From contig NZ_CP165727.1 of assembly GCF_041200175.1 (NCBI RefSeq), forward strand, positions 2,604,001 to 2,668,000: DNA of 64,000 nucleotides, given 5' to 3'. Shown here piece by piece: positions 36,701 through 50,328 of this stretch (position 1 is the stretch's first letter; each line of letters starts with the position of its first letter). Origin of the DNA: Streptomyces sp. R33. Lineage in GTDB: Bacteria > Actinomycetota > Actinomycetes > Streptomycetales > Streptomycetaceae. The position numbers were made by a program, and so were the translations under genes. The notes beneath the pieces were generated by a model. It worked only from the letters and a program-made list of their open reading frames with translations, did not search any database and was not told where the DNA came from.

Positions 36701-39310
36701 GCCGTCCTCGCGGCGCAGCGAGCCGGTCACCACCACATCGGTGCCGGTGGTGTCCACGGTCTCCGTGATCGGCTGGACCAGCACCGGGTGGGCGCTGACC
36801 TCCACGAACACCCCGTGGCCCTGCGTGAGCAGGTCCGCGACGGCCGGGCCGAAGCCCACCTGGCCCCGCAGGTTCCGGTACCAGTACGCGCCGTCGAGGA
36901 CGTCGGTGTCCGCCACCCACGTACCGGTCACCGTGGAGTAGAAGGGCACCTTCGGGGCCTGGGCGTCGATCCCGGCCAGGGTTTCGGCGAGGGTGTCGCG
37001 GATGGCCTCCACGTGCCGGGTGTGCGAGGCGTAGTCCACCGCGACCCGCCGGGTGCGCACGCCCTGGCCCGACAGCGCTTCCAGGACCTCGTCCAGCGCC
37101 TCGGCGTCACCGGCGATCACCACGGACGACGGGCCGTTGACCGCCGCGACCTCGACCCGGTCCGCCCACGGCTCCAGCCACTCGACCGCCGCATCCGCGC
37201 TCAGCGCGACCGAGGCCATACCGCCCCGGCCGGCCAGCTCCTTGGCAATCGCCTGGCTGCGCAGCGCCACCACACGCGCCGCGTCCTCCAACGACAGCGC
37301 ACCCGCCACACACGCGGCGGCGATCTCACCCTGCGAATGCCCGAGCACCGCATCGGGCTTGACCCCGACCGACTCCCACACCGCCGCCAGACCCACCATC
37401 ACCGCGAAACTCGCCGGCTGAAGGACATCCACCCGCTCCAACAGCTCGGGCTCGGCCTCCCCGCGCAGCACCTCGACCAGCGACCAGTCCACCCACGGCT
37501 CCAGCGCAGCCGCACACTCCGCGATCCGCTCCGCGAACACCGGCGAGGAGTCGAGGAGTTCACGGCCCATACCCGCCCACTGCGAGCCCTGACCCGGGAA
37601 CACCCACACGACCCTGCCCGGAGCGGTCGCTCCGACACTGCCGACCACGACACCGGCCGCGTTCTCGCCCCGGGCCAGCGCCTCCAGCCCGGCCGACGCC
37701 TCCTCGCCCGAGGCAGCCACGACCACCGCACGGTCACCGAAGACCGCACGTTCCGACACCAGCGCCCCGGCCACCGACGCCAGCCGCACGCCGCCGGGAG
37801 CAGACTCCAGATAGGACGCCAGCCGCCCGGCCTGACCGGCCAGCGAACCGGCGCTCCGGGCCGACACCACCAACGGCAGCGCACCGGCAGGTGCCGCCTC
37901 CTCAGAGGCGGGCTCCGCCTCCTCGGCGGGTGCCTCCTCGAGGATCAGGTGCGCGTTCGTTCCGCTGATACCGAACGAGGACACACCGGCCCGGCGCGGC
38001 CGGCCGTTCTGCGGCCACTCCCGCGCCTCGGTCAGCAGCTCGATCGCACCCGCAGTCCAGTCCACCTGACGCGTGGGCGCGTCCACGTGCAGGGTCGCGG
38101 GGAGTACTCCGTGGCGCAGCGCCTGCACCATCTTGATCACACCGGCCACACCGGCAGCCGCCTGCGTGTGACCGATGTTCGACTTCAGGGAACCCAGCCA
38201 CAGCGGCTGTTCGGGGTCGCGGCCCCGCCCGTACGTGGCCAGCAGGGCCTGGGCCTCGATCGGGTCGCCCAGGGTCGTCCCGGTGCCGTGGCCCTCCACC
38301 GCGTCCACATCGGACGGCGAGAGCCCGGCATTGGCGAGGGCCTTGCGGATCACCCGCTGCTGCGCAGGACCGTTCGGCGCGGTCAGACCGTTGGACGCAC
38401 CGTCCTGGTTCAGCGCACTGCCGCGCATCACCGCCAGCACCCGGTGCCCGCGTTCCCGCGCCACCGAGAGCCGCTCCAGCAGCACCACGCCCACGCCCTC
38501 GGACAGCCCCATGCCGTCCGCGCCGTCCGCGTACGCCTTGCACCGGCCGTCCCCGGCCAGGCCGCGCTGCCGGGAGAACGCCATGAAGGTGCCGGGGGTC
38601 GCCATGACCATCACACCGCCGGCCAGCGCCATCGAGCAATCGCCCTGCCGCAGCGCCTGCGCGGCCAGATGCATGGCGACCAGCGATGACGAACACCCGG
38701 TGTCCACGGACACCGCCGGACCCTCGAAACCGAACACGTACGACACACGGCCCGAGGCCACGCTCGACGCCGTCGCCGCGCCCGCGAAAGCCTCCAGCTC
38801 CGGCGCGACCCCGCCGCCACCGGTCCCGTAGCCCTGATTGGACACGCCCGAGAACACGCCGACGTCGGCGCCCTTCAGCGAGACCGGGTCGATGCCCGCG
38901 CCTTCGAGTGCCTCCCACGAGGTCTCCAGCAGCAGCCGCTGCTGCGGGTCCATCGCCAGCGCCTCACGCGGCGAGATACCGAAGAACCCCGCGTCGAAGA
39001 GCCCCGCGCCCTGCACGAAGCCGCCCTGGCTGGTGTACGAGGTGCCCGCGCTGTCAGGGTCCGGGTCGATCAAGGCCTCGACGTCCCAGTGACGGTCGTC
39101 GGGGAAATCGGAGACGGTGTCGACCCCGTCGGCCACCAGCTTCCACAGGTCCTCGGGCGAGGACACACCACCTGGGTACCGGCACGCCATGGAGACGATG
39201 GCGATCGGCTCCCGCGCCTGCTCCTCGACCTCGCGCAGCCGCTTGCGGGCATCGCGGGCGTCGGCGATGGCCCGCTTGAGGTAGTCGCGGAGTTGTACCT
39301 CGTCAGCCAC
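33782..39310 (-). CDS. Type I PKS, single module 8, methylmalonyl-specific
   Basis: The protein is 1842 aa from GTG 39310, which has GGGAG nine bases upstream; the frame is open further upstream but without a start site or conserved sequence. The N-terminal docking coiled coil is [20 protein letters not shown]. Domains: KS (Cys206, VDTGCSSS), AT (Ser659 in GHSQGE with YASH: methylmalonyl type), DH (His969, [10 protein letters not shown]), KR (Tyr1555 in [13 protein letters not shown]), ACP (Ser1724). The C-terminal docking segment ends [14 protein letters not shown]. By position and size it matches the one-module RifD. The DH motif is intact, although the rifamycin counterpart module leaves a hydroxyl; whether it works here is open. 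The KR and ACP-linker DNA is nearly identical to module 9. Confidence 0.93.
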   Translation of the reverse strand: MADEVQLRDYLKRAIADARDARKRLREVEEQAREPIAIVSMACRYPGGVSSPEDLWKLVADGVDTVSDFPDDRHWDVEALIDPDPDSAGTSYTSQGGFVQGAGLFDAGFFGISPREALAMDPQQRLLLETSWEALEGAGIDPVSLKGADVGVFSGVSNQGYGTGGGGVAPELEAFAGAATASSVASGRVSYVFGFEGPAVSVDTGCSSSLVAMHLAAQALRQGDCSMALAGGVMVMATPGTFMAFSRQRGLAGDGRCKAYADGADGMGLSEGVGVVLLERLSVARERGHRVLAVMRGSALNQDGASNGLTAPNGPAQQRVIRKALANAGLSPSDVDAVEGHGTGTTLGDPIEAQALLATYGRGRDPEQPLWLGSLKSNIGHTQAAAGVAGVIKMVQALRHGVLPATLHVDAPTRQVDWTAGAIELLTEAREWPQNGRPRRAGVSSFGISGTNAHLILEEAPAEEAEPASEEAAPAGALPLVVSARSAGSLAGQAGRLASYLESAPGGVRLASVAGALVSERAVFGDRAVVVAASGEEASAGLEALARGENAAGVVVGSVGATAPGRVVWVFPGQGSQWAGMGRELLDSSPVFAERIAECAAALEPWVDWSLVEVLRGEAEPELLERVDVLQPASFAVMVGLAAVWESVGVKPDAVLGHSQGEIAAACVAGALSLEDAARVVALRSQAIAKELAGRGGMASVALSADAAVEWLEPWADRVEVAAVNGPSSVVIAGDAEALDEVLEALSGQGVRTRRVAVDYASHTRHVEAIRDTLAETLAGIDAQAPKVPFYSTVTGTWVADTDVLDGAYWYRNLRGQVGFGPAVADLLTQGHGVFVEVSAHPVLVQPITETVDTTGTDVVVTGSLRREDGGLRRLLTSMAELFVRGVPVDWSRVLPAGSGSVRVDLPTYAFDHRHYWLQPGESATDAASLGLGTSDHPLLGAAVQLPQSDGLVFTSRLSLKSHPWLADHAIGGAVLVPGTVYVDFAVRAGDEFGCGVLDELVIEAPLVVPEHGGVRIQVAVDGPHENGSRPVAVYALREDAAAEGVWTRHATGVLSAPVQPGAVGSGFDFAAWPPAGAQPVEVGDFYSGLVERGYGYGPSFQGLRAVWRRGEELFAEVALPEGPREQAARFGIHPALLDAALHTGLVDAAAGPETDGQAVPQPLDWNGLVLHAAGASALRVRVAPIGPDALSLEAADETGGLVVTLDRVVSRAVSTDRLGAAADEIRDSLFGVEWTELPPAEGAAAPSPWWVPVATADDVAALAESGVVPAAAVLEAVGSADEDAVLALTSHALEVVQAWLAGAGLEESRLVVVTRGAVPAGEGAVSDPAGAAVWGLVRAAQVENPDRFVLVDTDPAAESGVESVLGTVLAGGEPQVAVRGAALSAPRLVRAGAEVADDAPAVFRPEGTVLVTGAGALGELLARHLVTRHGVQHLVLASRRGLQAEGMKELVAELAEQGATVSVAACDVSDRDEVRALLASVPAEHRLTGVVHTAGVLDDGVIGAQTPERLARVFAPKVDAVRHLDELTRGLDLDAFVVFSSASGVFGSAGQGNYGAANAFLDGLMARRRAAGLPGQSLAWGLWEQATGMTAHLNGADQARASRGGVLAMTAEEGMALFDSSLHVGRALLVPVHLDLRTLRGQAAAGGGVPHLLRGLVRAGRQQARAAAATDGGLVRRLAGLTGAEQEALLLDLVRAQVAVVLGHSGPEGVRAEMAFKDAGFDSLTSVELRNRLREATGLKLPASLVFDYPTPLAIARYLRDELGTSDDALSLVNAKIEDVESLLNELRLDQKSSIALRLQGLVAMCNGVLEQTDTSAVAEQLESASADEIFDFIDGEFGLI

Positions 39311-39378
39311 TGAATTCAGCTCCCAGGAAAGTGATGTGTGCGATTGCTGTGGGTGGTGGGGCCCGCTCCTTCTGCGCG

Positions 39379-39418
39379 GGCCGTACGGCCGGGCCCACTC
39401 GGGCCCGGCCGTACGGTC
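39379..39418. other. Long stem-loop in the gap between two PKS genes
   Basis: An 18-bp stem (17 of 18 paired) with a 4-base loop: GGCCGTACGGCCGGGCCC and its complement. It lies in the 112-base gap between the module 6-7 gene and the module 8 gene. No T tract follows. It sits inside an otherwise tightly packed operon, so it may act as attenuator, mRNA processing site or partial terminator. Confidence 0.65.
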
Positions 39419-39422
39419 CGGA

Positions 39423-42400
39423 TCAGTTGAGCCCGTCGAAGATCGCGAACAGGTCCTCGTCACTGGCCGTTTCGAGATCCTCGTCGGATGCGTCCGCCGT
39501 CCCCGCGGTCCCGTCGGAGCCTCCCGCCGCCTCTGCGGCCTTCAGCAGTTCCCGCAGGCGGACGGTGATCCGGTCGCGGGCCTCCTCATCGGATGCCGCG
39601 GACTCGATCGCCGCGTCCAGGCCGGCGAGACCGGCCAGCACCGGATCGGCGGGGGACGCCTTGTCGACCGCGAGCTCGTCACCCAGGTGGCGGGCGAGCT
39701 CCATCGGGGTGGGGTAGTCGAAGACCAGCGTGGCCGGAAGCTTCAGGCCGGTGGCCTCACGCATCCGGTTGCGCAGCTCCACCGAGGTGAGCGAATCGAA
39801 TCCGGCGTCCTTGAACGCCGTCTCCGCCCGGACGCTCTCCGGTCCGGCGTGCCCGAGCACGACCGCGACCTGAGTACGCACCAGGTCAAGAAGCAGTGCC
39901 TCCTGCTCTGCCGCACCGAGCCCGGCAAGCCGGTCGGACAGCTGCCGGCGCTCGTCGCCGCCGACACCCGCCGCCTGCGCCTGCTGGCGGCCCAGCCGTA
40001 CCAGGCCGCGCAGCAGATGCGGGACGCCGCCACCGGCCACCGCGTCTGCTCGCACGCCCCGCAGGTCCAGCTTGACCGGCACCAGCAGCGCCTGCCCGGA
40101 CCCCACGGCCGCACCGAACAGCTCCATCCCCTCCACGGGCTTGAGCGCCATGACTCCCCCACGTCCTTCACGCCGACTCATCTGAGTCAGGGTCAGGTCG
40201 TCCATGGTTTCCGCCAGTCCGGTGGCCTGATCCCACGGGCCCCAGGCCAGTGACAGACCCGGCAGGCCGGCCGCCCGACGACGGGCCATCAACCCGTCCA
40301 GGAAAGCATTGGCCGCGGCGTAGCCGCCACTACCAGCTCCCATAAAGACTGACGCTGCGGAGGAGTAGACGATGAAGGCGTCGAGGTCCAGGCCGCGGGT
40401 CAGTTCGTCCAGGTGGCGCACCGCGTCGACCTTCGGTGCGAACACCGTCGCCAGCCGGTCCGGGGTCAGCGCCCCGATCACTCCGGCGTCGAACACACCG
40501 GCCGTGTGCACCACTCCGGTCAGGGGGTGCTCGGCCGGTACCGAGGCCAGCAGGGCCTGCACCTGGCCGCGGTCGGACACGTCACAGGCCACCACCGTGA
40601 CCGCCGCGCCCTGCTCCGCGAGTTCGGCGACGAGCTCTTCCGTCCCCTCGGCCTGCGGACCGCGCCGGCTGGCCAGCACGAGGTGCCGCACTCCCTGCCG
40701 GGTGACCACGTGCCGGGCCAGCAGCGCACCCAACGCACCGGCGCCCGTGACCAGGACCGTGCCTTCCGGTCCGAACACTGCCGGACCATCCGGAGCCTGC
40801 TCGGTGACCCGGACGAGCCGCGGTACGGAGAGGGCCGCTCCGCGCACGGCGACCTGCGGCTCGCCGCCGGCCAGCACCGCACCGAGTACGGATTCCACTC
40901 CGTCGCCGGAGGCCGGGTCGGTGTCGACCAGGACGATCCGGTCGGGGTGCTCCGCCTGGGCGGCGCGCACCAGACCCCACACGGCCGATCCGGCCGGGTC
41001 GGTGACCGCGCCGTCTCCGGCGGGGACCGCGCCGCGGGTCACGACCACCAGGCGCGAGTCCTCGAGCCCGGTCCCGGTCAGCCACGCCTGCACGATGCCG
41101 AGCACCCAGGAGGACAGGTCCAGGACCGCGTCCTCGCCGTCGATACCGACGGCTTCCAGGACCGCAGCCGCCGGCACCTCGGCACCCGATATCGCGTCCT
41201 CGGACAGCGCTGCCACATCGTCGGCATTGGCCACCGGCGCCCACGACGGCGAGGGCTCCGCTCCCTCGACCGGGGGCAGCTCCGTCCACTCCACGCGGAA
41301 CAGCGAGTCGCGGCTCTCGTCCCCTGCCGCAGCCTCCAGCTGGTCGGCGGAGACCGGCCGCGAGACCAGCGAGCCCATCGTCACCACCAGGCGACCGGTC
41401 TCGTCGGCCGCCTCGACCGACATCGCGTCCGGGCCGGACGGCGCGACCCGCACCCGCAGTGCGGAGGCACCCGCGGCGTGCAGCACCAGCCCGTTCCACG
41501 CGAACGCCAGCACGGCCTCGCGGGGTTCCTCCGCTGCGGTGCCCGCCGCAGCACCGGCGGTCCCGGCCTGCAGGGCCGCGTCCAGCAGCGCCGGGTGGAT
41601 GCCGAACCTGCCGGCCTCCTTGCGCTGCTCCTCGGGCAGGGCCACCTCGGCGAAGACCTCCTCGCCGCGCCGCCACACCGCCCGGACGCCCTGGAACGCC
41701 GGCCCGTAACCGAAGCCGCGCTCGATCAGGTCGCCGTAGAGGTTTCCGACCTCGACCGGCTGCGCGCCGGCCGGCGGCCAGGCCGCGAAGTCGAACCCGT
41801 TGCCGCCCGGCTGGGCCGTGGCCGAGAGCACGCCGGTGGCGTGCCGCGTCCACACGTCGTCGCCGCCCTGACCCGCAGCGTCTTCGCGCTGGGAGTAGAC
41901 CTCCACGGTCCGCGAGCCGTTCTCGTCCGGTCCGCCGACGGCGACCTGGACCCGTACACCGCCGTGCTCGGGCACCGCCAACGGCGCCTGGATCACGAGC
42001 TCTTCGAGCACGCCGCAGCCGGCCTCGTCACCGGCCCGCACCGCGAGCTCCACCAACCCGGTACCCGGAAGGAGCACCACACCGCCGATCGCGTGATCGG
42101 CCAGCCACGGGTGCGACTTCAGCGACAGCCGCGAGGTGAACACCAACCCGTCGGACTGCGGCAGCCGCACCACGGCGCCCAGCAGCGGGTGATCGGACCC
42201 GGCGAGGCCCAGCGACGCCGCGTCGGTGGCCGACTCGGCCGCCTGGAGCCAGTAGTGCTGCTGGTCGAAGGCGTAGGTCGGGAGGTCCACGCGTCCGGGC
42301 GTCGCCCCGGCGGGCAGAATCCGGGCCCAGTCCACGTCCACCCCGCGGACGAACAGTTCGGCCATCGAGGCCAGCAGCCGCCGCAGGCCGCCCTCCTCGC

Positions 42401-45400
42401 GGCGCAGCGAACCGATCACGATCACACCGGCGTCGCTGTCGGTGTCGTCGACGGTCTCGGTGACGGGCTGGACGAGCACCGGGTGGGCACTGACCTCCAC
42501 GAACACGCCGTGGCCCTGCTCGAGCAGATCGGCCACGGCCGGGCCGAAGCCCACCTGCCCGCGCAGGTTCCGGTACCAGTACCCGCCGTCCAGGACATCG
42601 GCGTCGGCCACCCAGCCGCCGGTGACGGTGGAGTAGAACGGCACCTTCGGCGCCAGAGCGGTCACCTCGGCCAACGCCTCACCGAGCGCCTCGCGGATCG
42701 CCTCCACGTGCCGCGTGTGCGACGCGTAGTCCACCGCGACCCGGCGCAGCCGGACGCCTTCACCCGCCAGCGCTTCCAGGGCTTCGTCCAGTGCCTCGGC
42801 GTCACCGGCGATCACCACGGAGGTCGGCCCGTTGACCGCGGCCACCTCGACCCGGTCCGCCCACGGAGCCAGCCGTACGAGTGCCTCGTCCGCGCTGAGC
42901 GCGACCGACGCCATACCGCCCCGGCCGGCCAGCTCCTTGGCGATGGCCTGGCTGCGCAGCGCCACCACACGCGCCGCGTCCTCCAGCGAAAGCGCACCCG
43001 CCACACACGCGGCGGCGATCTCACCCTGCGAATGCCCGAGCACCGCATCGGGCTTGACCCCGACCGACTCCCAGACCGCCGCCAGACCCACCATCACCGC
43101 GAAGCTCGCCGGCTGAAGGACATCGACCCGCTCCAACAGCTCGGGCTCGGCCTCGCCGCGCAGCACCTCGACCAGCGACCAGTCGATCCACGGCTCGAGA
43201 GCGGCAGCGCACTCCGCGATCCGCTCCGCGAACACCGCAGAAGAGTCCAGGAGTTCACGGCCCATACCCGCCCACTGCGAGCCCTGACCCGGGAACACCC
43301 ACACGACCCTGCCCGGCATGCCCGAACCGGCACTGCCGACCACGACACCGGCAGCACTCGTGCCGCGCGCCAGCGCCTGGATTCCGGCCAGCGCCTTGTC
43401 GGCGGAGTCGGCCACCACGACCGCACGCTCGCCGAAGACCGTACGGCCCGACACCAGCGCCCCGGCCACGTCCGCCAGCGACACCCCGTCGGCAGACTCC
43501 AGGTACGACGCCAGCCGGCCGGCCTGACCCGCGAGGGAACCGGTGCTCCGGGCCGACACCACCAGCGGCATCGCCCCGGTGGGCGCCGGGGTCTGCCGAG
43601 TCCCTTCGGCAGCCGGCACGGGTGCCTCGGGCGCTTCTTCCAGGATCAGGTGCGCGTTCGTTCCGCTGATGCCGAACGAGGACACACCCGCCCGGCGCGG
43701 CCGGCCGCTGCGCGGCCACTCCCGCGCCTCCGTCAGCAGCTCCACCGCACCCGCGGACCAGTCCACCTGGGTCGAGGGCTCCTGCGCATACAGCGTCGGA
43801 GGCATGACCTCGTGCCGCAGCGCCTGCACCATCTTGATCACGCCCGCGACACCCGCGGCAGCCTGCGCGTGGCCGATGTTCGACTTCAGTGAACCCAGCC
43901 ACAGCGGCTGCTGCGGATCCCGGTCCCGCCCGTACGTGGCGAGCAGCGCCTGCGCCTCGATCGGGTCGCCCAGGGCCGTGCCCGTGCCGTGTCCCTCGAC
44001 CACGTCCACGTCGGACGGGGAGAGCCCGGCGCCGGCCAGGGCCTTGCGGATCACCCGCTGCTGCGAGGGACCGTTCGGCGCCGTCAGACCGTTCGACGCA
44101 CCGTCCTGGTTGACGGCGCTGCCGCGCAGTACGGCCAGCACCCGGTGGCCGCGCTCACGCGCGACCGACAGCCGCTCCAGCACCACCACACCGACGCCCT
44201 CGGACAGCACCGTGCCGTCCGCGCCGTCCGCGTACGCCTTGCACCGGCCGTCCCCGGCCAGGCCGCGCTGCCGGGAGAACGCCGTGAAGCCTGCGGGCGA
44301 CGCCATCACCATGGCACCGCCGGCGAGCGCCATCGAGCACTCGCCCTGCCGCAGCGACTGCGCCGCCAGGTGCATCGCCACCAGCGACGACGAGCACGCC
44401 GTGTCCACCGTCACCGCCGGACCCTCGAGCCCGAGCACGTACGACACACGGCCCGACGCCACGCTCGACACGGACCCCGTGACGGCGAAGCCCTCCAGCT
44501 CCGGTGCGACGGCGCCGACTCCGTAGCCCTGCCCGGACACCCCGGAGAACACGCCGACGTCGGCGCCCTTCAGCGAGACCGGGTCGATGCCCGCGCCCTC
44601 CAGTGCCTCCCACGAGGTCTCCAGCAGCAGCCGCTGCTGCGGGTCCATCGCCAGCGCCTCACGCGGCGAGATACCGAAGAACCCCGCGTCGAAAAGGCCC
44701 GCGCGCTCGAGGAATCCGCCCTTGCTGGTGTACGAGGTACCCGCGTTGTCGGGATCCGGATCGAACAGGCCCTCCAGGTCCCAGCCACGGTCCTCGGGGA
44801 AGGACGACACCGCGTCCCGGCCCTCCGACACGAGCCGCCACAGGTCCTCCGGACCCACCACGCCACCCGGCAGACGGCACGCCATACCCACGATCGCCAT
44901 CGGCTCATCCGCATCGGCCACCAGGGCCGCCGGTGCTGCCGGTGCTGTCGGTGCTGCCGACGGCGCCGCCAAGGGCGCCACGTCGCCGAACTCGTCCTGC
45001 AGGTGGCGGGCCAGGGACATCGGGGTGGGGTAGTCGAAGACCAGCGTGGCCGGAAGTTTCAGACCGGTCGCCTCACGCAGCCGGTTGCGCAGCTCTACCG
45101 AGGTGAGCGAGTCGAACCCGGCGTCCTTGAACGCCGCCTCCGCGCGGACGCCCTCCGGTCCGGCGTGCCCGAGCACGACCGCGACCTGAGTACGCACCAG
45201 GTCAAGGAGCAGTGCCTCCTGCTCTGCCGCACCGAGCCCGGCCAGCCGGCGGACCAGCCCGCCTTCCCCGGCGGCTGCCGCCCGCGCCTGCTGACGGCCC
45301 ACCCGTACCAGGCCGCGCAGCAGGTGCGGGACGGTTCCGTCGGCTGCGGCCTGGGTGCGCAGCGTCTGCAGGTCCAGCTTGATCGGCACCAGCAGCGCGT

Positions 45401-48400
45401 GACCCGTGTGCAGGCCGGCGTCGAACAGGCCCATGCCCTCGGCGGCCGTGATCTCCAGCACACCACCACGGCTCGCACGCGCCTGGTCGACGTTGCTGAG
45501 ATGGGCTGCCATGCCGAGGGACCGCTCCCACAGGCCCCACGCCAGCGACAGCCCGGGCAGACCCGCCGCCCGGCGACCGGCCATCAGCCCGTCCAGGAAG
45601 GCGTTGGCCGCCGCGTAGTTGCCCTGGCCACCGCCACCGAACACACCCGCGACGGACGAGAACACGACGAACGCATCGAGGTCCAGACCGCGGGTCAGCT
45701 CATCGAGGTGCCGGACCGCGTCGACCTTCGGTGCGAACACCCTCGCCAGCCGGTCCGGGGTCAGCGCCCCGATCACACCGTCGTCGAACACACCCGCGGT
45801 GTGCACGACACCGGTCAGGGGGTGCTCGGCCGGCACCGAGGCCAGCAGGGCCTGCACCTGGTCACGGTCGGACACGTCACAGGCCGCCACCGAGACCGTG
45901 GCACCCTGCTCCGCGAGCTCGGCGACCAGCTCTTCCACACCTTCGGCATCGGGGCCCCGACGGCTGGCCAGCACCAGGTGCCGCACGCCGTGCCGGGTCA
46001 CCAGGTGGCGGGCCACCACAGCGCCCAACGCCCCGGCGCCCGAGACCAGGACGGTGTTCTCCGGCCCGAACACCGCCGGGACGTCCGGGACCTCACCGGT
46101 GACCCGGACGAGCCGGGGTGCGGAGAGGGCCGCTCCGCGGACCGCGACCTGCGGCTCACCACCGGCCAGGACCGCACCGAGTACGGATTCCACTCCCTCG
46201 CCGAAGGCCGGGTCGGCATCGACCAGGACGATCCGGTCGGGGTTCTCCGCCTGAGCGGCACGCACCAGACCCCACACCGCCGCTCCGGCCGGGTCGGACA
46301 CCGCGCCCTCACCGGCGGGGACCGCGCCACGCGTCACGACGACGAGCCGCGCATCCTCCAGGCCTGTGCCGGTCAGCCAGGCCTGCACGATGCCGAGCAC
46401 CCAGGAGGACAGGTCCAGGACCGCGTCCTCGCCGGTACCACCGAAGGCTTCCAGGACCGCCGCGTCCGGCACGTCGGCACCCGTCATCGCGTCCTCGGAC
46501 AGGGCCGCCACATCGTCGGCATTGGCCACCGGCGCCCACGACGGAGAGGGCTGCGCCCCATCGGCCGGGGGCAGCTCGGTCCACTCCACGCCGAACAGGG
46601 AGTCGGCGACCGCCGTGTCCGGCGCAGCCTCCAGCTGGTCGGCGGACACCGGCCGGGAGACCAGCGAATCCAGCGTCACCACGAGGCCACCGGTCTCGTC
46701 GGCCGCCTCGACCGACAGCGCGTCCGAGCCGGACGGCGCCAGCCGTACGCGCAGTGCGGAGGCACCCGCGGCGTGCAGCACCAGCCCGTTCCACGCGAAG
46801 GCCAGGACCACCTCCCGGGGTTCCTCTCCCTCCGTACCCGTCCCGGCGGCGAAGGTCCCGGCCTGCAGGGCCGCGTCCAGCAGCGCCGGGTGGATGCCGA
46901 ACCGGCCGGCCTCCTTGCGCTGCTCCTCGGGCAGGGCCACCTCGGCGAAGAGCTCCTCGCCGCGCCGCCACACCGCCTGCAGGCCCTGGAAGGCCGGCCC
47001 GTAACCGAAGCCGCGCTCGACCAGGCCGGAGTAGAAGTCCCCGACCTCGACCGGCTGCGCGCCGGCCGGCGGCCAGACCGCGAAGTCGAATCCCGGCGCC
47101 ATCGCGTCCGCCGTCGAGGCGGACAGCAGTCCGGTGGCGTGTCGCGTCCACATGCCGATGGCGTCTTCGCGCTGGGAGTAGACCTCCACGGTTCGCGAGC
47201 CGTTCTGGTCCGGTCCGCCGACGGCGACCTGAACCCGTACACCGCCGTGCTCGGGCACCGTCAACGGCGCCTGGATCACGAGCTCTTCGAGCACGCCGCA
47301 GCCGGCCTCGTCACCGGCCCGCACCGCGAGCTCCACCAGCCCGGTACCCGGCACGAGCACCACACCGCCGATCGCGTGATCGGCCAGCCACGGGTGCGAC
47401 TTCAAAGACAGTCGCGAGGTGAACACCAGCCCGTCGGACTGCGGCAGCCGCACCACGGCGCCCAGCAGCGGGTGATCAGCCGTCACCTGTCCGAGCGCTG
47501 CCGCGTCGGTGGCCGACTCGCCCGGCTGGAGCCAGTAGTGCCGGTGGTCGAAGGCGTACGTCGGCAGGTCCACGCGTACGGATCCGGACCCGGCAGGCAG
47601 GACACCGGTCCAGTCCACGGCCACGCCGCGGACGAACAGCTCGGCCATCGAGGCGAGGAGCCGTCGCAGGCCGCCGTCCTCGCGGCGCAGCGTGCCGGCC
47701 ACGACGATGTCGGCGTCAGGGTCGGTGTCGATGTGGTCGATGGTCTCGGTGATCGGCTGGACCAGCACCGGGTGGGCGCTGACCTCGACGAACACGCCGT
47801 GGCCCTGGGTGAGGAGGTCCGCGACGGCAGGGCCGAAGCCCACCTGGCCGCGCAGGTTCCGGTACCAGTACCCGCCGTCGAGGACGTCGGCGTCGGCCAC
47901 CCAGCCGCCGGTCACGGTGGAGTAGAACGGCACCTTCGGCGCCAGAGCGGTCACCTCGGCCAACGCCTCACCGAGCGCCTCGCGGATCGCCTCCACGTGC
48001 CGCGTGTGCGACGCGTAGTCCACGGCAACCCGACGCACGCGCACGCCGTCCGCGGAGAGAGCCTCCAGGGCTTCGTCCAGCGCCTCGGCGTCACCGGCGA
48101 TGACCACGGAGGTCGGCCCGTTGACCGCGGCCACCTCGACCCGGTCCGCCCAACGCTCGATCCGCGCGACCGCCTCGTCCGCGCTCAGCGCGACCGAAGC
48201 CATACCGCCCCGGCCGGCCAGCTCCTCGGCAATCGCCTGGCTGCGCAGCGCCACCACACGCGCCGCATCCTCCAGGGACAGCGCACCCGCCACACACGCG
48301 GCGGCGATCTCACCCTGCGAATGCCCGAGCACCGCATCGGGCTCCACGCCCACGGACGCCCATACGGCCGCCAGACCCACCATGACCGCGAAGCTCGCCG

Positions 48401-50291
48401 GCTGGAGGACGTCCACCCGCTCCAGGAGCTCGGGCTCGGCCTCCCCGCGCAGCACCTCGATCAGCGACCAGTCGATCCACGGCTCCAGCGCGGCAGCGCA
48501 CTCCGCGATCCGCTCCGCGAACACCGGCGAGGAGTCCAGGAGTTCACGGCCCATACCCGCCCACTGCGAGCCCTGACCCGGGAACACCCACACGACCTTG
48601 CCCGGAGGAGTCGCACGCCCGGACACCACACCGGGCGCGCCTTCACCCCGCGCCAGCGCCTGCAGACCGGCCAGCGCCTCCTCGTCCGAACCCGCGATGA
48701 CCACGGCGCGCTCGCCCAGCACCGCACGGCCCGACACCAGCGCTCCCGCCACGTCCGCCGGCGAGACCCCGTCGGCGCGCTCGACGAACGCAGCCAGCCG
48801 CTCAGCCTGACCCGCGAGCGAGGCGGCGCTCCGCGCCGACACCACCAACGGCACCACACCCACGGGCGCCGCCTTCTCGGAGGCGGGCTCCGTGGCCTCC
48901 GCGGCCTCCGCGGGCGCCTCCTCCAGGATCACGTGCGCGTTCGTTCCGCTGACGCCGAAGGACGACACGCCGGCCCGGCGCGGCCGACCGTTCTGCGGCC
49001 ACTCGCGGCCTTCGGTCAGCAGTTCCACCGCACCCGCGGACCAGTCCACCTGGCTCGTGGGCTCGTCCACGTGGAGCGTGGGGGGCATGATGCCGTGGCG
49101 CATCGCCTGCACCATCTTGATGACACCCGCGACACCCGCGGCAGCCTGCGCATGGCCGATGTTCGACTTCAGCGAACCCAGCCACAGCGGCTGCTGCGGA
49201 TCCCGGTCCCGCCCGTACGTCGCCAGGAGCGCCTGCGCCTCGATCGGGTCACCCAGCACGGTACCCGTGCCGTGGCCCTCCACCACATCCACATCGGATC
49301 CGGAAAGCCCGGCGCCGGCCAGGGCCTTGCGGATCACCCGCTGCTGCGCAGGACCGTTCGGCGCCGTCAGACCGTTCGACGCACCGTCCTGGTTCACCGC
49401 ACTGCCGCGCAGCACCGCCAGCACCCGGTGCCCGCGCTCGCGCGCCACCGACAGCCGCTCCAGTACGACGACGCCGACACCCTCGGCCCAGCCCGTGCCG
49501 TCGGCCGCCGAGGCGAACGCCTTGCACCGGCCGTCCCCGGCCAGGCCGCGCTGCCGGGAGAACTCCACGAAGGCGCCGGGCGTGGCCATGACCGTCGCGC
49601 CGCCGGCGAGCGCCATCGAGCACTCGCCCTGCCGCAGCGACTGCGCCGCCAGGTGCATCGCCACGAGCGACGAAGAGCACGCCGTGTCCACCGTCACCGC
49701 AGGACCCTCCAGGCCGAGCACGTACGACACACGGCCCGACGCCACGCTCGACAGCGTGCCCGTGACCGCGAAGCCCTCGGTCTCCGGTGCGCCCGTACCG
49801 CCGCCGTAGCCCTGGCCGGCCACGCCCGAGAACACGCCGACGTCGGCGCCCTTCAGCGAGACCGGGTCGATGCCCGCGCCCTCCAGTGCCTCCCACGAGG
49901 TCTCCAGCAGCAGCCGCTGCTGCGGGTCCATCGCCAGCGCCTCACGCGGCGAGATACCGAAGAAGCCCGCATCGAACTGGGTGGCCTCGTGGAGGAATCC
50001 GCCCTGGTCGGTGGAGGAGGTACCCGCATGGTCGGGGTCCGGGTCGAACAGGCCCTCCAGGTCCCAGCCGCGGTCCTCGGGGAAGGACGAGACCGCGTCC
50101 CGGCCCTCCGACACGAGCCGCCACAGGTCCTCCGGACCCGCCACGCCACCCGGCAGACGGCACGCCATACCCACGATCGCTATCGGCTCGCGGGAAGCGC
50201 CGAGGAGCTGGCGGTTCTGCTTCTTCAGCGAGCCGACCTCTTCCAGCGACTTCCGTAGCGCGTCGACGACCTTCTCGTAGGATGCACTCAC
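39423..50291 (-). CDS. Type I PKS, two modules (6 and 7), both methylmalonyl-specific
   Basis: The protein is 3622 aa from GTG 50291. The N-terminal docking coiled coil is [19 protein letters not shown]. Module 6: KS (Cys205), AT (Ser658, GHSQGE/YASH: methylmalonyl), DH ([10 protein letters not shown]), KR (Tyr1559, FDD), ACP (GFDSL). Module 7: KS (Cys1966), AT (Ser2421, YASH), DH ([10 protein letters not shown]), KR (Tyr3324 in [13 protein letters not shown] so lacking the second Asp of the B-type motif), ACP (Ser3500). The C-terminal docking tail ends [12 protein letters not shown]. The KRs of modules 7 and 10 share the unusual FMGAGSGGY segment and may have opposite stereochemistry to the LDD types. 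In rifamycin modules 6 and 7 lie on two different proteins; here they are fused. Confidence 0.94.
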   Translation of the reverse strand: MSASYEKVVDALRKSLEEVGSLKKQNRQLLGASREPIAIVGMACRLPGGVAGPEDLWRLVSEGRDAVSSFPEDRGWDLEGLFDPDPDHAGTSSTDQGGFLHEATQFDAGFFGISPREALAMDPQQRLLLETSWEALEGAGIDPVSLKGADVGVFSGVAGQGYGGGTGAPETEGFAVTGTLSSVASGRVSYVLGLEGPAVTVDTACSSSLVAMHLAAQSLRQGECSMALAGGATVMATPGAFVEFSRQRGLAGDGRCKAFASAADGTGWAEGVGVVVLERLSVARERGHRVLAVLRGSAVNQDGASNGLTAPNGPAQQRVIRKALAGAGLSGSDVDVVEGHGTGTVLGDPIEAQALLATYGRDRDPQQPLWLGSLKSNIGHAQAAAGVAGVIKMVQAMRHGIMPPTLHVDEPTSQVDWSAGAVELLTEGREWPQNGRPRRAGVSSFGVSGTNAHVILEEAPAEAAEATEPASEKAAPVGVVPLVVSARSAASLAGQAERLAAFVERADGVSPADVAGALVSGRAVLGERAVVIAGSDEEALAGLQALARGEGAPGVVSGRATPPGKVVWVFPGQGSQWAGMGRELLDSSPVFAERIAECAAALEPWIDWSLIEVLRGEAEPELLERVDVLQPASFAVMVGLAAVWASVGVEPDAVLGHSQGEIAAACVAGALSLEDAARVVALRSQAIAEELAGRGGMASVALSADEAVARIERWADRVEVAAVNGPTSVVIAGDAEALDEALEALSADGVRVRRVAVDYASHTRHVEAIREALGEALAEVTALAPKVPFYSTVTGGWVADADVLDGGYWYRNLRGQVGFGPAVADLLTQGHGVFVEVSAHPVLVQPITETIDHIDTDPDADIVVAGTLRREDGGLRRLLASMAELFVRGVAVDWTGVLPAGSGSVRVDLPTYAFDHRHYWLQPGESATDAAALGQVTADHPLLGAVVRLPQSDGLVFTSRLSLKSHPWLADHAIGGVVLVPGTGLVELAVRAGDEAGCGVLEELVIQAPLTVPEHGGVRVQVAVGGPDQNGSRTVEVYSQREDAIGMWTRHATGLLSASTADAMAPGFDFAVWPPAGAQPVEVGDFYSGLVERGFGYGPAFQGLQAVWRRGEELFAEVALPEEQRKEAGRFGIHPALLDAALQAGTFAAGTGTEGEEPREVVLAFAWNGLVLHAAGASALRVRLAPSGSDALSVEAADETGGLVVTLDSLVSRPVSADQLEAAPDTAVADSLFGVEWTELPPADGAQPSPSWAPVANADDVAALSEDAMTGADVPDAAVLEAFGGTGEDAVLDLSSWVLGIVQAWLTGTGLEDARLVVVTRGAVPAGEGAVSDPAGAAVWGLVRAAQAENPDRIVLVDADPAFGEGVESVLGAVLAGGEPQVAVRGAALSAPRLVRVTGEVPDVPAVFGPENTVLVSGAGALGAVVARHLVTRHGVRHLVLASRRGPDAEGVEELVAELAEQGATVSVAACDVSDRDQVQALLASVPAEHPLTGVVHTAGVFDDGVIGALTPDRLARVFAPKVDAVRHLDELTRGLDLDAFVVFSSVAGVFGGGGQGNYAAANAFLDGLMAGRRAAGLPGLSLAWGLWERSLGMAAHLSNVDQARASRGGVLEITAAEGMGLFDAGLHTGHALLVPIKLDLQTLRTQAAADGTVPHLLRGLVRVGRQQARAAAAGEGGLVRRLAGLGAAEQEALLLDLVRTQVAVVLGHAGPEGVRAEAAFKDAGFDSLTSVELRNRLREATGLKLPATLVFDYPTPMSLARHLQDEFGDVAPLAAPSAAPTAPAAPAALVADADEPMAIVGMACRLPGGVVGPEDLWRLVSEGRDAVSSFPEDRGWDLEGLFDPDPDNAGTSYTSKGGFLERAGLFDAGFFGISPREALAMDPQQRLLLETSWEALEGAGIDPVSLKGADVGVFSGVSGQGYGVGAVAPELEGFAVTGSVSSVASGRVSYVLGLEGPAVTVDTACSSSLVAMHLAAQSLRQGECSMALAGGAMVMASPAGFTAFSRQRGLAGDGRCKAYADGADGTVLSEGVGVVVLERLSVARERGHRVLAVLRGSAVNQDGASNGLTAPNGPSQQRVIRKALAGAGLSPSDVDVVEGHGTGTALGDPIEAQALLATYGRDRDPQQPLWLGSLKSNIGHAQAAAGVAGVIKMVQALRHEVMPPTLYAQEPSTQVDWSAGAVELLTEAREWPRSGRPRRAGVSSFGISGTNAHLILEEAPEAPVPAAEGTRQTPAPTGAMPLVVSARSTGSLAGQAGRLASYLESADGVSLADVAGALVSGRTVFGERAVVVADSADKALAGIQALARGTSAAGVVVGSAGSGMPGRVVWVFPGQGSQWAGMGRELLDSSAVFAERIAECAAALEPWIDWSLVEVLRGEAEPELLERVDVLQPASFAVMVGLAAVWESVGVKPDAVLGHSQGEIAAACVAGALSLEDAARVVALRSQAIAKELAGRGGMASVALSADEALVRLAPWADRVEVAAVNGPTSVVIAGDAEALDEALEALAGEGVRLRRVAVDYASHTRHVEAIREALGEALAEVTALAPKVPFYSTVTGGWVADADVLDGGYWYRNLRGQVGFGPAVADLLEQGHGVFVEVSAHPVLVQPVTETVDDTDSDAGVIVIGSLRREEGGLRRLLASMAELFVRGVDVDWARILPAGATPGRVDLPTYAFDQQHYWLQAAESATDAASLGLAGSDHPLLGAVVRLPQSDGLVFTSRLSLKSHPWLADHAIGGVVLLPGTGLVELAVRAGDEAGCGVLEELVIQAPLAVPEHGGVRVQVAVGGPDENGSRTVEVYSQREDAAGQGGDDVWTRHATGVLSATAQPGGNGFDFAAWPPAGAQPVEVGNLYGDLIERGFGYGPAFQGVRAVWRRGEEVFAEVALPEEQRKEAGRFGIHPALLDAALQAGTAGAAAGTAAEEPREAVLAFAWNGLVLHAAGASALRVRVAPSGPDAMSVEAADETGRLVVTMGSLVSRPVSADQLEAAAGDESRDSLFRVEWTELPPVEGAEPSPSWAPVANADDVAALSEDAISGAEVPAAAVLEAVGIDGEDAVLDLSSWVLGIVQAWLTGTGLEDSRLVVVTRGAVPAGDGAVTDPAGSAVWGLVRAAQAEHPDRIVLVDTDPASGDGVESVLGAVLAGGEPQVAVRGAALSVPRLVRVTEQAPDGPAVFGPEGTVLVTGAGALGALLARHVVTRQGVRHLVLASRRGPQAEGTEELVAELAEQGAAVTVVACDVSDRGQVQALLASVPAEHPLTGVVHTAGVFDAGVIGALTPDRLATVFAPKVDAVRHLDELTRGLDLDAFIVYSSAASVFMGAGSGGYAAANAFLDGLMARRRAAGLPGLSLAWGPWDQATGLAETMDDLTLTQMSRREGRGGVMALKPVEGMELFGAAVGSGQALLVPVKLDLRGVRADAVAGGGVPHLLRGLVRLGRQQAQAAGVGGDERRQLSDRLAGLGAAEQEALLLDLVRTQVAVVLGHAGPESVRAETAFKDAGFDSLTSVELRNRMREATGLKLPATLVFDYPTPMELARHLGDELAVDKASPADPVLAGLAGLDAAIESAASDEEARDRITVRLRELLKAAEAAGGSDGTAGTADASDEDLETASDEDLFAIFDGLN

Positions 50292-50328
50292 TTAACTGCC
50301 CCAATCATTTAGTAGTTTCGAAGGCTTC

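Noticed and set aside
39311..39463. Upstream extension of the module 8 PKS gene to 39463
   Set aside because: It would run through the hairpin and overlap the stop of the preceding gene; the docking helix starts at GTG 39310 with GGGAG in front.
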